From Rhodobacteraceae bacterium UBA6213 (lineage in GTDB: Bacteria > Pseudomonadota > Alphaproteobacteria > Rhodobacterales > Rhodobacteraceae): a DNA stretch of 64,000 nt. The DNA lies in NCBI GenBank assembly GCA_002421605.1, contig DISJ01000003.1:124001-188000 (forward strand), in the 5' to 3' direction. Below are positions 35,133 to 43,915 of this stretch, in pieces. The notes beneath the pieces are model-generated. The model ran no database searches and had not been told where the DNA came from. It saw nothing but the letters and a program-made list of their open reading frames with translations. Made by a program: the position numbers and the translations under genes. Each line of letters opens with the position of its first letter. The stretch's first letter is position 1.

Positions 35133-36754
35133 GGCTTGGACGGGCGCAGCAGCACATAGGTCGCATTGCGCCGCACCTCGGTCAGAGTCCAGCCGCTGTC
35201 ATTGAGCACCTTGAGCATACCGGCGCGCGACTCCAGATTGGTCGGGCAAAGCGGCACCAGCACAAACTCGGACACCGAGATACCCGGCGCGCCACCGTAG
35301 AGCCACGGGGCGCCCCCCCGCAGCGGCGGAAACGGGCCGTAAAGCCAGAGCGCCGAAAACAGGTCAGCCACCAATATCCGCTTGTCCGCGTATCCAGAAG
35401 CGGCGAGGTCTGCGGCCGCTGTTTCAAACCAAGCGCTGTAGCCAAGCGACAATTCGCAATCGGGCAAGGTTTCACCGTTCAGCACCGCTGGCGCGTCACG
35501 TTGGGCCAATTCGCGGTAGCTGGCATAGGGCGCGCCCTCGCCATCTAGCGCTACGATGCTATCCACCCGGTAAAACCGCGCCTCGCGCACCAGCAGATCC
35601 GAATGCTCTGGCCATCTGGACAGCATTGGCATCATGCCTTCGGCGCTGGCGAAAGCTTGACGGAACGGGCTGAAAGCAAGGTTCAGCGCCGAGGGCGTGG
35701 CAAACGCCAATGCTGCAATTGCCGCCGTGGTCAAGCCTGCCTTAAGCGGAATGCCCATGCTGTTGTGCCGGTAAGGATCAGGTCGAAACTGCAGGGCAAA
35801 TGCAGCAAGCAGCACCAGCCACTGCGGATCGTTCCCAGAGTTTTGCCAGGTAATGATGAAAAACCCCGGCGCCAGCGCCAGCAGCAACAACCCCTCTGTG
35901 AACTTGTCGGATTGGCGCAATAAGATCACCGTGGCCAGCAGTGTCAACGTCGCCCCGATATAAGCGGGCAAGGCAACGACACCCAGCAGCGATTCGCCGG
36001 GCGTCGCGCGGATTGACGATTGCGAAACGCTGAGCAGATCGAACAGATAGTCGCCCCAGTAGCCGGGGCCGGCGATGCCCGTCATCAGCCCCGCCACAGC
36101 AAGCCCTGCCACCATCGCCGCCAAAAATGCTCGCCCTTCGCCGCGCACTAGGAAAGCCAGTAGAATGGCCGGGGCGAGCCCCACGAAATAAGTGATCTTG
36201 ATCAGCGCCAGCGCCGCCATGCCAAGGCCAATCAGTGCGCCATCAAGCCAAGGGCGCGGTTCACCGCTGGGCGGCATCGTGGCAAGCGGCACGATGATAT
36301 AAACCACCGCCCAGGCCCAGCGGTTATAATGCATCGAAAGCGACACGGTGGTTTCGGATTCGCCGTGCACCAGCGCAAGGCAGAGCACCACCACATAGAC
36401 GCCGTAAAGCAGCGCCCCTGTCGCTTCAAACCGTGAGGCTGCGGCGCGCGCAAGCGCGGGCAGCAGCACCAGCGCAACCGCGACCTCGGCCCAGATCACT
36501 GCGTGGCCAAGCCCTGCCCCCAACCAAACAAAAAACGCGATCGGCGCGAGTGCCAGAATTCCGATCGGGGTGCTGAAATCAAGGTGCGGCCACTGCCCCG
36601 CTTCGGTCATGCGCAGCACCATATCGGCCAGCTGCAGCGTGTCGCCTTCGTGCTTGCCAATGTAGAGGCCGCCTTTCAGCAGCATCGCCCCGCCCAACAG
36701 CACGATCAGCCCGAAGAGAAGGCTTCCCAGCAGCAGCGTACTCGCTCTTTGCAT
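35129..36754 (-). CDS. GT-C-type multispanning membrane glycosyltransferase (putative)
   Basis: A 541-residue protein with about ten membrane helices followed by a soluble C-terminal part of some 170 residues. The first periplasmic loop has the GT-C pattern KHEGDTLQLADMV (acidic residue D38) and GQWPHLDFSTPIG, as in enzymes that use polyprenyl-phosphate sugars. The substrate cannot be told. The ATG at 36754 starts the first hydrophobic helix; longer upstream sequence runs into the divergent ATPase gene. It is convergent with, and touching, the Tad locus, so a role in modifying pilus subunits or surface glycans is possible. Confidence 0.7.
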   Translation of the reverse strand: MQRASTLLLGSLLFGLIVLLGGAMLLKGGLYIGKHEGDTLQLADMVLRMTEAGQWPHLDFSTPIGILALAPIAFFVWLGAGLGHAVIWAEVAVALVLLPALARAAASRFEATGALLYGVYVVVLCLALVHGESETTVSLSMHYNRWAWAVVYIIVPLATMPPSGEPRPWLDGALIGLGMAALALIKITYFVGLAPAILLAFLVRGEGRAFLAAMVAGLAVAGLMTGIAGPGYWGDYLFDLLSVSQSSIRATPGESLLGVVALPAYIGATLTLLATVILLRQSDKFTEGLLLLALAPGFFIITWQNSGNDPQWLVLLAAFALQFRPDPYRHNSMGIPLKAGLTTAAIAALAFATPSALNLAFSPFRQAFASAEGMMPMLSRWPEHSDLLVREARFYRVDSIVALDGEGAPYASYRELAQRDAPAVLNGETLPDCELSLGYSAWFETAAADLAASGYADKRILVADLFSALWLYGPFPPLRGGAPWLYGGAPGISVSEFVLVPLCPTNLESRAGMLKVLNDSGWTLTEVRRNATYVLLRPSKP

Positions 36755-36877
36755 CGCAGCCTCTCCGCATCTGTTCCATGTTTTGGCCACATTAGCTGGG
36801 CAACGTGGCGGTGTGAACCTTTCGTTCAAACAAAGCCTGCAACGCTTGCGCTTGCGGCAGAAACGGGTCGGGCAGAG

Positions 36878-38188
36878 ATGAATATGATGGCCTCTAGCGT
36901 GCTGGCACCAGTGCCGCCAAAGAGCATAGCTGAAACCGGGCTTTCGCCAGTGATGTTGCGCGATCTGCTGCTCAAGACCATGTTTCGTACCAATCTCGAC
37001 ATCTGCTCGGCAATCGCGCGTGTGCTGGCGCTGACGGTTCCAGTGACGCAGGAATTGATCGACCTTGCGCGCAGCCAGCGCCTGCTGGAAGCGACCGGCA
37101 CCTTGCACGCCAATTCGGGCGGCGAGATGGGCTATCAGCTGACCGACGCGGGCAGGGCGCGCGCGCTCGACGCCTTGGCGCAATCAGAATATTACGGCGC
37201 CGCCCCGGTGCCGTTGGCCGCCTACCGCGAACAGATCGAGCGCCAGTCGATCCGCAATATCCAGATCACGCGCGATCAGTTGACTGCGGCGATGGGGCAT
37301 CTGATTCTGCCCAAAGAGCTGCTTGACCATCTTGGCCCTGCAGTTTCCTCGGGCCGCTCGATCCTGATGTATGGCCCGCCCGGCAACGGCAAATCTTCGA
37401 TTTCGAACGGCATCCGCGACGCCCTGGGTGACCGTATCTACATTCCGCGCGCGATCGAATATGCAGGCCAGGTCATCACCGTATTCGACCCAATCGTGCA
37501 TACCGCGGCCGAGGAAAGCGTCGATGACCCCAACAGCCTGCGCCGCACGGGCAACCGTTTTGACAGCCGCTATGTCTATTCTTTGCGCCCGACTGTGGTG
37601 ACCGGGGGCGAGCTGTCACTGGACATGCTTGACCTTACCTACAACCCGACTGCGCGCACCTATACGGCACCCTTGCAGATGAAGTCTTCGGGCGGGGTGT
37701 TCATCGTCGATGACCTTGGCCGCCAGGCAGACCCGCCTCAAAAGCTGGTCAACCGCTGGATTTTGCCGCTTGAAGAAAACCGCGACATTCTTGCGTTGCA
37801 TTCGGGCGAAAAGTTCGAGGTGCCGTTCGACACGCTGGTGATCTTTTCCACAAACTTCCACCCCAACGAAATCTTCGACAAAGCGGCGCTGCGCCGGATC
37901 TTTTTCAAGATCAAGATTGACGGGCCGAACCAGCAAGACTTCCTGAAGATCTTTGCAATGGTGGCGCGCAAGAAAAAGGTGCCGTTGGACGAACCCACAA
38001 TGCTGCATCTGATGCGGGTGAAATACCCCACCATCGACAGCATCTATGCCAACTATCAGCCGGGCTTCCTGATCGACCAGATCGTGGCAATCTGCAACTT
38101 CGAGCGCATGCCCTTGCAGATGACGCCCGAACTGATCGACCGCGCCTGGGCCAATATGTTCGTGCGCGATGAGGCGATCGCGCACTGA
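36878..38188 (+). CDS. AAA-family ATPase with N-terminal winged-helix-like region
   Basis: A 436-residue cytoplasmic ATPase. Walker A is GPPGNGKSS (around residue 165), Walker B is FIVDDLG, and an arginine-finger-like region follows (FDKAALRRIFFKIKI). The first 100 residues look like a winged helix (GEMGYQLTDAGRARALDAL). Genes of this family occur beside Tad loci in alphaproteobacteria (my recollection), but the function is not known to me. The start ATG at 36878 is chosen because upstream sequence overlaps the divergent glycosyltransferase; ATG codons at 36884 and 36887 are alternatives. Confidence 0.78.
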   Translation: MNMMASSVLAPVPPKSIAETGLSPVMLRDLLLKTMFRTNLDICSAIARVLALTVPVTQELIDLARSQRLLEATGTLHANSGGEMGYQLTDAGRARALDALAQSEYYGAAPVPLAAYREQIERQSIRNIQITRDQLTAAMGHLILPKELLDHLGPAVSSGRSILMYGPPGNGKSSISNGIRDALGDRIYIPRAIEYAGQVITVFDPIVHTAAEESVDDPNSLRRTGNRFDSRYVYSLRPTVVTGGELSLDMLDLTYNPTARTYTAPLQMKSSGGVFIVDDLGRQADPPQKLVNRWILPLEENRDILALHSGEKFEVPFDTLVIFSTNFHPNEIFDKAALRRIFFKIKIDGPNQQDFLKIFAMVARKKKVPLDEPTMLHLMRVKYPTIDSIYANYQPGFLIDQIVAICNFERMPLQMTPELIDRAWANMFVRDEAIAH

Positions 38189-38197
38189 CGCCTGCGC

Positions 38198-38578
38198 TCA
38201 GTCGCGCGAAAGCATCCGCCCCAACATGCGCCCGCCCAGGATGTGCAGATGATAGTGCTGCACCTCTTGCACGCCCGCTTCGCCCGCGTTGGAAATGGCG
38301 CGGTAGCCGCCACCACCCTGCCCTGGCGTGGCCCCGATCATGTCGCAGACGGTCGCGGCCGTGCGCATGAAATCAACAATCTCGGCCTCACTTGCCGCAG
38401 CGGCAAAATGATCGAAAGTGACGTAAGGCCCTTTCGGAATCACCAACACATGCAATGGCGCTTGCGGGCGGATATCGCGGAAGGCCAGCGTATGCGTGGT
38501 TTCCAGCACCGTGTCATTCGGGATCTCGCCGCGCAGGATGCGGGCGAAAATATTTGTGGAATCATAGGCATAGGCCAT
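38198..38578 (-). CDS. HIT-family nucleotide hydrolase
   Basis: A 126-residue histidine-triad protein with the HYHLHIL motif (HxHxH) near residue 111, the nucleophile-containing signature of HINT-type purine nucleoside phosphoramidases. N-terminal FARILRGEIPNDTV and HVLVIPKGPYVTF segments are family-typical. Likely soluble and cytoplasmic. It lies 12 bases downstream of the GT14-like gene on the same strand and converges with the AAA ATPase gene, so it may be co-transcribed with the glycosyltransferase. Confidence 0.92.
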   Translation of the reverse strand: MAYAYDSTNIFARILRGEIPNDTVLETTHTLAFRDIRPQAPLHVLVIPKGPYVTFDHFAAAASEAEIVDFMRTAATVCDMIGATPGQGGGGYRAISNAGEAGVQEVQHYHLHILGGRMLGRMLSRD

Positions 38579-38590
38579 TGATGCATCCTC

Positions 38591-40168
38591 TCAGTCGATG
38601 AACAGATAATCCGTTGAGGCGATTTCCTGCGCAACTTCGGCAAGAACCGCCAGAAATCCAGCCAACGCGCGAGTATTTTCGGCCAGATCGGCGCTTTCGC
38701 GCATTCGGTAAAGCGACGTGAAATGCGCCTCGCGGATGCGGTCGCTTTCGAACTTCAGATCATAGCGAATGGTCGGCAACAACCGGTCCGACACTTCGCG
38801 CGGTGTATTCTCGCCCGCCAGCCCGACGCGGCGCGCGTGGCCAAGCAAATAGTCGTCGGTAAAATCGCACTCTATTTCCAGCAGCCGCACTTGGGCGCGA
38901 TCTGAAGTGAAATCCTGCATCAACTCGATCGCCGAAGGGTCGAGGCAGATCACTAGGCGATTGGTCGCGTGATAGTCGTAAAGCATGCGCATCAGCGCGC
39001 GGCGGTGGCGGTTGCGCTTTTCCACCGACGATTGAAGGCCACCCAGATCAGGCAGCGGACAGGCGGCCTCATGGAAAAGATATTCCACTGCAGGCACCTG
39101 CGCCACTTGCCGCACGCGTTCGACCAATCGCTTGGCGACGTGCCATTTCTTGCACACCACCAGCATCAACTCGCGCTCGCGCCCAAGGCTCGACTCGGTC
39201 TCCCAAAAGCGCGGCGCAAAGCGACGGCCGACGCGACCGCGCCCGGTGAGAAAACTGAACAGGCTGCGCCCTTCGTTCGATATATGAAATTGCTGGCCCG
39301 TGGTGGACCAAAGCGCGCCAAGCCGCTGCTTGAGGTCTTTGGCCTCGGCGCTGATCTTGCGGGCAAAGAGATAATCTTGCGACAGCAAAAGGTCATATTG
39401 GTCGTTGTAGAATGTCAGCGGCATGCCGTAGTCCGAAAACATCAGAAACGTCAGCGTGCGAGCGCGGATCTCGGACTCGGGCACAAGATGGCGCACAAGT
39501 GTCTGGAAGAAAGTTTCATCAGGGATCCAGGTCGCGCGAAAAAAGCGCATCACATCGCCCCGTTGGTCGATGAAGTCTAGCACCCATTCCACCGTGCGGC
39601 GGCGCAGGCACCACCACTGCGAACCGATCATCATCTGCAAATCGTCCGGCACCTTGCGGCGCAGCCCAAGCTTTTGCTGCCATTCGTAACTAGTGTAGAA
39701 CAACCACTTGTGCTTGCGTTCGTTGAACCAATGCCGATAGATCAGCCGCTCTTCCTTCATGCCGGTCTTGATCCAGTCCGACGTAAAGAAATCAAAGCTT
39801 TCGATGTAATCGACATCGTCTGCATCAAGGAAATCATGCGCGTATTCGGCGGTCTTGATCGGCATGCAATCGCCCGACAGCATGTAGAAGTGCGTCGCGC
39901 GCGGAAACGCCTCGACCGCCGCACGCAACGCCTCTAGCGTGGCGCCAACAAGGCTCCATTCACCCCAGCCGCACTTCAGCCGCCGCCGTGCAAAAGTGAC
40001 TGAGGGGTTGCTATCAAGCGCCGCACGGATCTGTGCGTAATCGGCGGGCTTTGCACGCGCATCGAAGTGGATAGAGACGAAATCACCCGTCGCGGTCAGC
40101 CGCTCGGCCTGCGCGATGACCCCTGTGGGATCCTTGTGGGTCAGCAAGATGAACGCGATTTTTGCCAC
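38591..40168 (-). CDS. GT14-like (core-2/I-branching) glycosyltransferase with C-terminal extension
   Basis: A protein of about 525 residues. The N-terminal 290 residues look like the Branch/core-2 beta-1,6-N-acetylglucosaminyltransferase family: KIAFILLTHKDP, SIHFDARA, CGWGEWSLVGATL, HFYMLSGDCMPIK and IPDETFFQTLV. The remaining 230 residues look like a separate domain (DUF5928-like, from memory) with no recognised catalytic residues. I took the GTG at 40168 because MAKIAFILLTH matches the usual start; the longer frame opens with TTG at 40183. It is divergent from the sulfotransferase gene, and the two may serve one surface polysaccharide. Confidence 0.82.
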   Translation of the reverse strand: MAKIAFILLTHKDPTGVIAQAERLTATGDFVSIHFDARAKPADYAQIRAALDSNPSVTFARRRLKCGWGEWSLVGATLEALRAAVEAFPRATHFYMLSGDCMPIKTAEYAHDFLDADDVDYIESFDFFTSDWIKTGMKEERLIYRHWFNERKHKWLFYTSYEWQQKLGLRRKVPDDLQMMIGSQWWCLRRRTVEWVLDFIDQRGDVMRFFRATWIPDETFFQTLVRHLVPESEIRARTLTFLMFSDYGMPLTFYNDQYDLLLSQDYLFARKISAEAKDLKQRLGALWSTTGQQFHISNEGRSLFSFLTGRGRVGRRFAPRFWETESSLGRERELMLVVCKKWHVAKRLVERVRQVAQVPAVEYLFHEAACPLPDLGGLQSSVEKRNRHRRALMRMLYDYHATNRLVICLDPSAIELMQDFTSDRAQVRLLEIECDFTDDYLLGHARRVGLAGENTPREVSDRLLPTIRYDLKFESDRIREAHFTSLYRMRESADLAENTRALAGFLAVLAEVAQEIASTDYLFID

Positions 40169-40315
40169 AGTGGAAACATTCAACGCGATATTGTTCGACT
40201 ATTCGCATAAGTATCGTGAACACACGTTGAAAAGACAGAGCTTCTTTGCTTTCTAGGGCTAAATGTTTTGCCAGCGGGTTCTAACCACCCGTCAGGCTAC
40301 AAGGAGAGACGCAGA

Positions 40316-41134
40316 ATGGGATTTCCTGGCACGTGGATGACCGAGAGCCAGAGCATGCTCTACCGCGTCGTGCCCAAATGCGCCTGCTCGACGATCGGGC
40401 AAATCATGTTCTATTCCGACCACGGCACCTTCTTTGATGGCGACGTGCATGACGCCACTTCGGGGCTGCACAAATGGTCGATTGATGGCAGCCAGCGGCT
40501 GATTGAAGACAATGTGCGCAAGCATTCGTCCTATTCGTTCACCTGCGTGCGCAACCCCTACACGCGCATTCTGTCGAGCTTTTTTGACAAGATCGCGGGG
40601 ATTCAGCGCAACGGAAAGCGATACCGCGGTAACCTTGTGCCGCAGCTGGCGCAGAAATACGGCATCGATGTGGGCAGCCCGGAAAACGGATTCGAGTTTG
40701 ACCAGATTGCCTCGTTTCGGCGCTTTTTGTTGTTCGCGCGCGATACCATCCGCTGGCGCCGCCCGATGGAGCCTGACATCCACTGGTCGGCCATGTCCGG
40801 CCATATTGCCACCTTCATTGCCAACGGCGGCAGCTACGATGCCATTTTCTTCACCGAAAAGTTCAACGAGGGCATGCAAAAAGTGCTCGACGCGGTGAAA
40901 ACGCCGATACCGATCGATCTGGCTGCTATTCCGCGGTTCAACGAAAGCGAAGGTCACGGGCCAAAGCGCGCGCATCCGGTCAGCGCCTATTTCGATGATC
41001 TTTCACGGCATTTGATCTGGGAAATCTACAAGCGCGACTTTCAGCTGTTCCACTACGATTTCGAGAACCCGGACAACAAGATGCCCATGGCCGAAATTGA
41101 TCTTGCGGAAGTGCACGCCAAGCTTTCAACCTAA
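40316..41134 (+). CDS. Sulfotransferase family 2 protein
   Basis: A 272-residue soluble PAPS-dependent sulfotransferase. The 5'-phosphosulfate loop is YRVVPKCACSTI (near residue 17) and the 3'-phosphate site is CVRNPYTRILSSF (near residue 79), the pattern of carbohydrate sulfotransferases of this family. AAGGAGAGA lies before the ATG at 40316. It faces the GT14-like gene across a 147-base region, which suggests synthesis of a sulfated glycan. PAPS-synthesis genes are not in the window. Confidence 0.85.
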   Translation: MGFPGTWMTESQSMLYRVVPKCACSTIGQIMFYSDHGTFFDGDVHDATSGLHKWSIDGSQRLIEDNVRKHSSYSFTCVRNPYTRILSSFFDKIAGIQRNGKRYRGNLVPQLAQKYGIDVGSPENGFEFDQIASFRRFLLFARDTIRWRRPMEPDIHWSAMSGHIATFIANGGSYDAIFFTEKFNEGMQKVLDAVKTPIPIDLAAIPRFNESEGHGPKRAHPVSAYFDDLSRHLIWEIYKRDFQLFHYDFENPDNKMPMAEIDLAEVHAKLST

Positions 41135-41148
41135 GGCGCGCGCCGCCC

Positions 41149-42135
41149 TCAGATCAGGCCGTGGCCGCGAAAGATTTCCTTCACGTCGCCCTCTGGGCGC
41201 GCACCGACATGAGAGATAACCTCGCTTGCCGCAAGGCAGCCCATGCGGCCCGCCGTGGTAAGTGTCTGCCCGGTGGAGTAGCCATACAGAAACCCGGCGG
41301 CGAACTGATCGCCCGCACCGGTCGCATCAAACGGCACAACGCGGTGCACCGGCACGCTGACGCGCTGTTTCTGGCCGATCAGCACCACGTCAGAGCCTGA
41401 GCGCGTGCACACGACCATTTCGCATTCCTCACCAGCGTGCGCCAGGGCCTCCTCTAGCCCGCATTGATAAAGCGATTCCCATTCGTGTTCGTTGCCAATC
41501 ACATAGTCCATTTCGTCGCGCACAAGGCGGCGGAAATCGGCGCGGTGACGGTCAACGCAGAAAGGATCGGATAGCGCGATTCCGGCGCGCCCACCGCCGG
41601 CGTGACAGGCGCGCGCGGCCTTAAGAAAGGCGGCCTTGCCCTTGTCTTTGTCAAAAAGATAGCCTTCCAGAAACAGCAATTTCGTGTTTGCTGCTACCGC
41701 TTCGGCAACGTCTTCAGGGCCGAGTTCGGCAGAGATGCCAAGATAGGTGTTCATCGACCGCTCGCCGTCTGGGGTAACAAAGATCATGCTGCGCGAGGTT
41801 GGCAACTCGCCGCCCTTCACCGGGGCGTTGACGAAATCGGTTCCCTCTGCGGCCAACGAACTGGCGTAAAAGCGGCCCAGCGCATCATCGTGCACACGGC
41901 CGATGAAGGCGGTGGTAAGGCCAAGGTTGCCAAGACCCGCAAGCGTGTTGGCGACTGAGCCGCCCGCAATTTCGACGCGGCTATCCATTGCGGCATAAAG
42001 CTCTTCGGCACGCTCGCGCTCGATCAGCTGCATCACGCCCTTTGCGATGGATTTGGTGTTGAGAAAATCGTCGCTGGTCTGGCTAAGCACATCGACGATG
42101 GCGTTGCCGATGCCGACAACCTGATACTGAGTCAC
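41149..42135 (-). CDS. PfkB-family sugar/adenosine kinase
   Basis: A 328-residue ribokinase-family enzyme. N-terminal GIGNAIVDVLSQ, the GGSVANTLAGLGNLG nucleoside-binding segment and the C-terminal DATGAGDQFAAGFLYG (catalytic Asp and anion hole) are intact. The overall form matches alphaproteobacterial proteins annotated as adenosine kinase, which phosphorylate adenosine to AMP; other nucleosides or sugars are possible. Its start overlaps the nth stop as ATGA (42132-42135), so the two genes are one unit. Confidence 0.88.
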   Translation of the reverse strand: MTQYQVVGIGNAIVDVLSQTSDDFLNTKSIAKGVMQLIERERAEELYAAMDSRVEIAGGSVANTLAGLGNLGLTTAFIGRVHDDALGRFYASSLAAEGTDFVNAPVKGGELPTSRSMIFVTPDGERSMNTYLGISAELGPEDVAEAVAANTKLLFLEGYLFDKDKGKAAFLKAARACHAGGGRAGIALSDPFCVDRHRADFRRLVRDEMDYVIGNEHEWESLYQCGLEEALAHAGEECEMVVCTRSGSDVVLIGQKQRVSVPVHRVVPFDATGAGDQFAAGFLYGYSTGQTLTTAGRMGCLAASEVISHVGARPEGDVKEIFRGHGLI

Positions 42136-42776
42136 GCGGTTTTCTCCTCGAAGGGGCAGATGTCGGCGATTGGGCAGATCGGGCAGCGGGGCTTGCGCGC
42201 GGTGCAGATGTAGCGACCGTGCAGGATCAGCCAGTGATGCGCGTGGCGCTGATAGCTGACAGGCACATTGTCTTCAAGCGCCCGCTCTACCGCCAGTACA
42301 TCGCGCCCCGGTGCAATGCGCGTGCGGTTGGCGACGCGGAACACATGCGTATCGACCGCCTGCGCGGGGTGACCAAAGGCAATGTTCAGCACCACATTCG
42401 CGGTCTTGCGCCCCACGCCGGGCAGCGATTGCAGCGCCGCGCGCGAATCTGGCACGCACCCCTGATAACGATCGACCAGAATTTTGCTAAGCGCGATCAG
42501 GCTTTTCGCCTTTTGACGAAACAGCCCGATCGTGCGGATTTCTTCAACAACCCCGACCTCGCCCAATGCAAGCATCGCCTCGGGCGAGGCGGCGCGCGCA
42601 AAAAGCCCGTGTGTGGCCTTGTTCACGCCAACGTCTGTGGCCTGCGCGCTAAGCACTACCGCAACCAAAAGCGTGAAGGCATCGCGATAGTTCAATTCGC
42701 CCACAGGAACGGGATTGGCCGCATGAAGGCGGCGAAAAATCTCGGATTGGGCGGCAAAATCGAGTGGTGCGTGCAT
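42132..42776 (-). CDS. nth: Endonuclease III (DNA glycosylase/AP lyase)
   Basis: A 214-residue base-excision-repair enzyme that removes oxidised pyrimidines. The helix-hairpin-helix LPGVGRKTANVVL holds the catalytic Lys, and the Asp is in VDTHVFRV. The C-terminal 4Fe-4S cluster has C-x6-C-x2-C-x5-C spacing (CTARKPRCPICPIADIC). The ATG at 42776 begins the conserved part; a longer frame upstream reads into the divergent Ada-like gene. Length is standard for the family. Confidence 0.95.
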   Translation of the reverse strand: MHAPLDFAAQSEIFRRLHAANPVPVGELNYRDAFTLLVAVVLSAQATDVGVNKATHGLFARAASPEAMLALGEVGVVEEIRTIGLFRQKAKSLIALSKILVDRYQGCVPDSRAALQSLPGVGRKTANVVLNIAFGHPAQAVDTHVFRVANRTRIAPGRDVLAVERALEDNVPVSYQRHAHHWLILHGRYICTARKPRCPICPIADICPFEEKTA

Positions 42777-42957
42777 CTGTCTGCTATGCCGATAGCCGCG
42801 CGCGCTGGCAAGAGGCGAGCGGATTTCTGCCAAATTGCGCGCTTGCTGCCGGCCGCGTTAACCGGCGCAAACATCGCCAGCATCGCCACCCTATTGCGCA
42901 GCTTTCGGGTCGCGCGTGGGGCGAGGCAAAGGTAAGCTTGGGCGAAAGGGAGGGCAC

Positions 42958-43809
42958 ATGCGCCGCATAGAAGATGAATACCATTATCGCCTGATCGCCC
43001 GAGCTTTGGTGCTGATTGACGCCGCCCCACCGCCGGGCCCGTCGCTTGAACAGTTGGCAAGCGCGCTAGGCATGAGCGTGGCGCATTTTCAAAAGGTGTT
43101 TTCAGCTTGGGTCGGGGTTTCGCCCAAACGCTATCAGCAATATCTGACCTTGGGCCATGCGCGCGAATTGATCGCGCAGCGCCTGCCGCTAGAGGCTGTG
43201 GCCGATATGGCAGGACTTTCGGGCAGCGGGCGGCTGCACGACCTTTTCCTGCGATGGGAGGCGATGAGCCCGGGCGAGCATGCGCGAGGCGGCGAAGGGT
43301 TGGCCATTCGGCACGGCCGCTTTGGCTCGCCCTTCGGTGAAGTCGTAGCGATGGGTACAGAGCGTGGCCTGTGCGGTATGGCCTTTGCCGCCGATGTCGG
43401 GGCCGAGGCGGCTTTTGCCGATCTGGCCTCGCGCTGGCCCGCCGCACGCTTTGAAGCGGACCCCGAAGCGATCCGGCCTTGGGTCGAAGCGGCGCTTGGG
43501 CAGCGCGGCGAGACGGCGCTGCACCTGATCGGCGCACCTTTTCAGATCAAGGTTTGGGAGGCGTTGCTGGCGATCCCTTCGGGCCATGTCACTACCTATG
43601 GAGACATTGCCGGGGCGATTGGTGCGCCGCGTGCGGTGCGGGCAGTAGGCACGGCGGTCGGGCGCAACCCGCTGGCATTCGTTATCCCCTGCCACCGGGC
43701 GCTGCGAAAATCCGGCGCATTGGGCGGCTACCACTGGGGCCTGCCGATCAAACGCGCCATGTTGGCATGGGAATCGGCACGCGCCGAGGCCGGTGTCGCG
43801 GCAATGTGA
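42958..43809 (+). CDS. ada: Ada-like O6-alkylguanine-DNA alkyltransferase with AraC-type domain
   Basis: A 283-residue protein. Residues 8-105 are an AraC-type helix-turn-helix pair, and residues 110-280 a methylguanine-DNA methyltransferase with the acceptor cysteine in FVIPCHRAL and the HTH VTTYGDIAGAIG. The N-terminal zinc-cysteine domain of E. coli Ada, which senses methylphosphotriesters, is absent, so it should repair O6-alkylguanine but lacks the known activation switch. AAGGGAGGG precedes the ATG at 42958. It sits divergent from nth, another repair gene. Confidence 0.88.
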   Translation: MRRIEDEYHYRLIARALVLIDAAPPPGPSLEQLASALGMSVAHFQKVFSAWVGVSPKRYQQYLTLGHARELIAQRLPLEAVADMAGLSGSGRLHDLFLRWEAMSPGEHARGGEGLAIRHGRFGSPFGEVVAMGTERGLCGMAFAADVGAEAAFADLASRWPAARFEADPEAIRPWVEAALGQRGETALHLIGAPFQIKVWEALLAIPSGHVTTYGDIAGAIGAPRAVRAVGTAVGRNPLAFVIPCHRALRKSGALGGYHWGLPIKRAMLAWESARAEAGVAAM

Positions 43810-43915
43810 TGCGCGAAAACCCGCCTGTCAGCGGGGCGCGCGTGGTCTGATCGCCACCCTCGGGCTATAGTTGCACCAACGCCCCGCTGGGGCGCTTTCT
43901 TTGGAGGTTTGCAAG

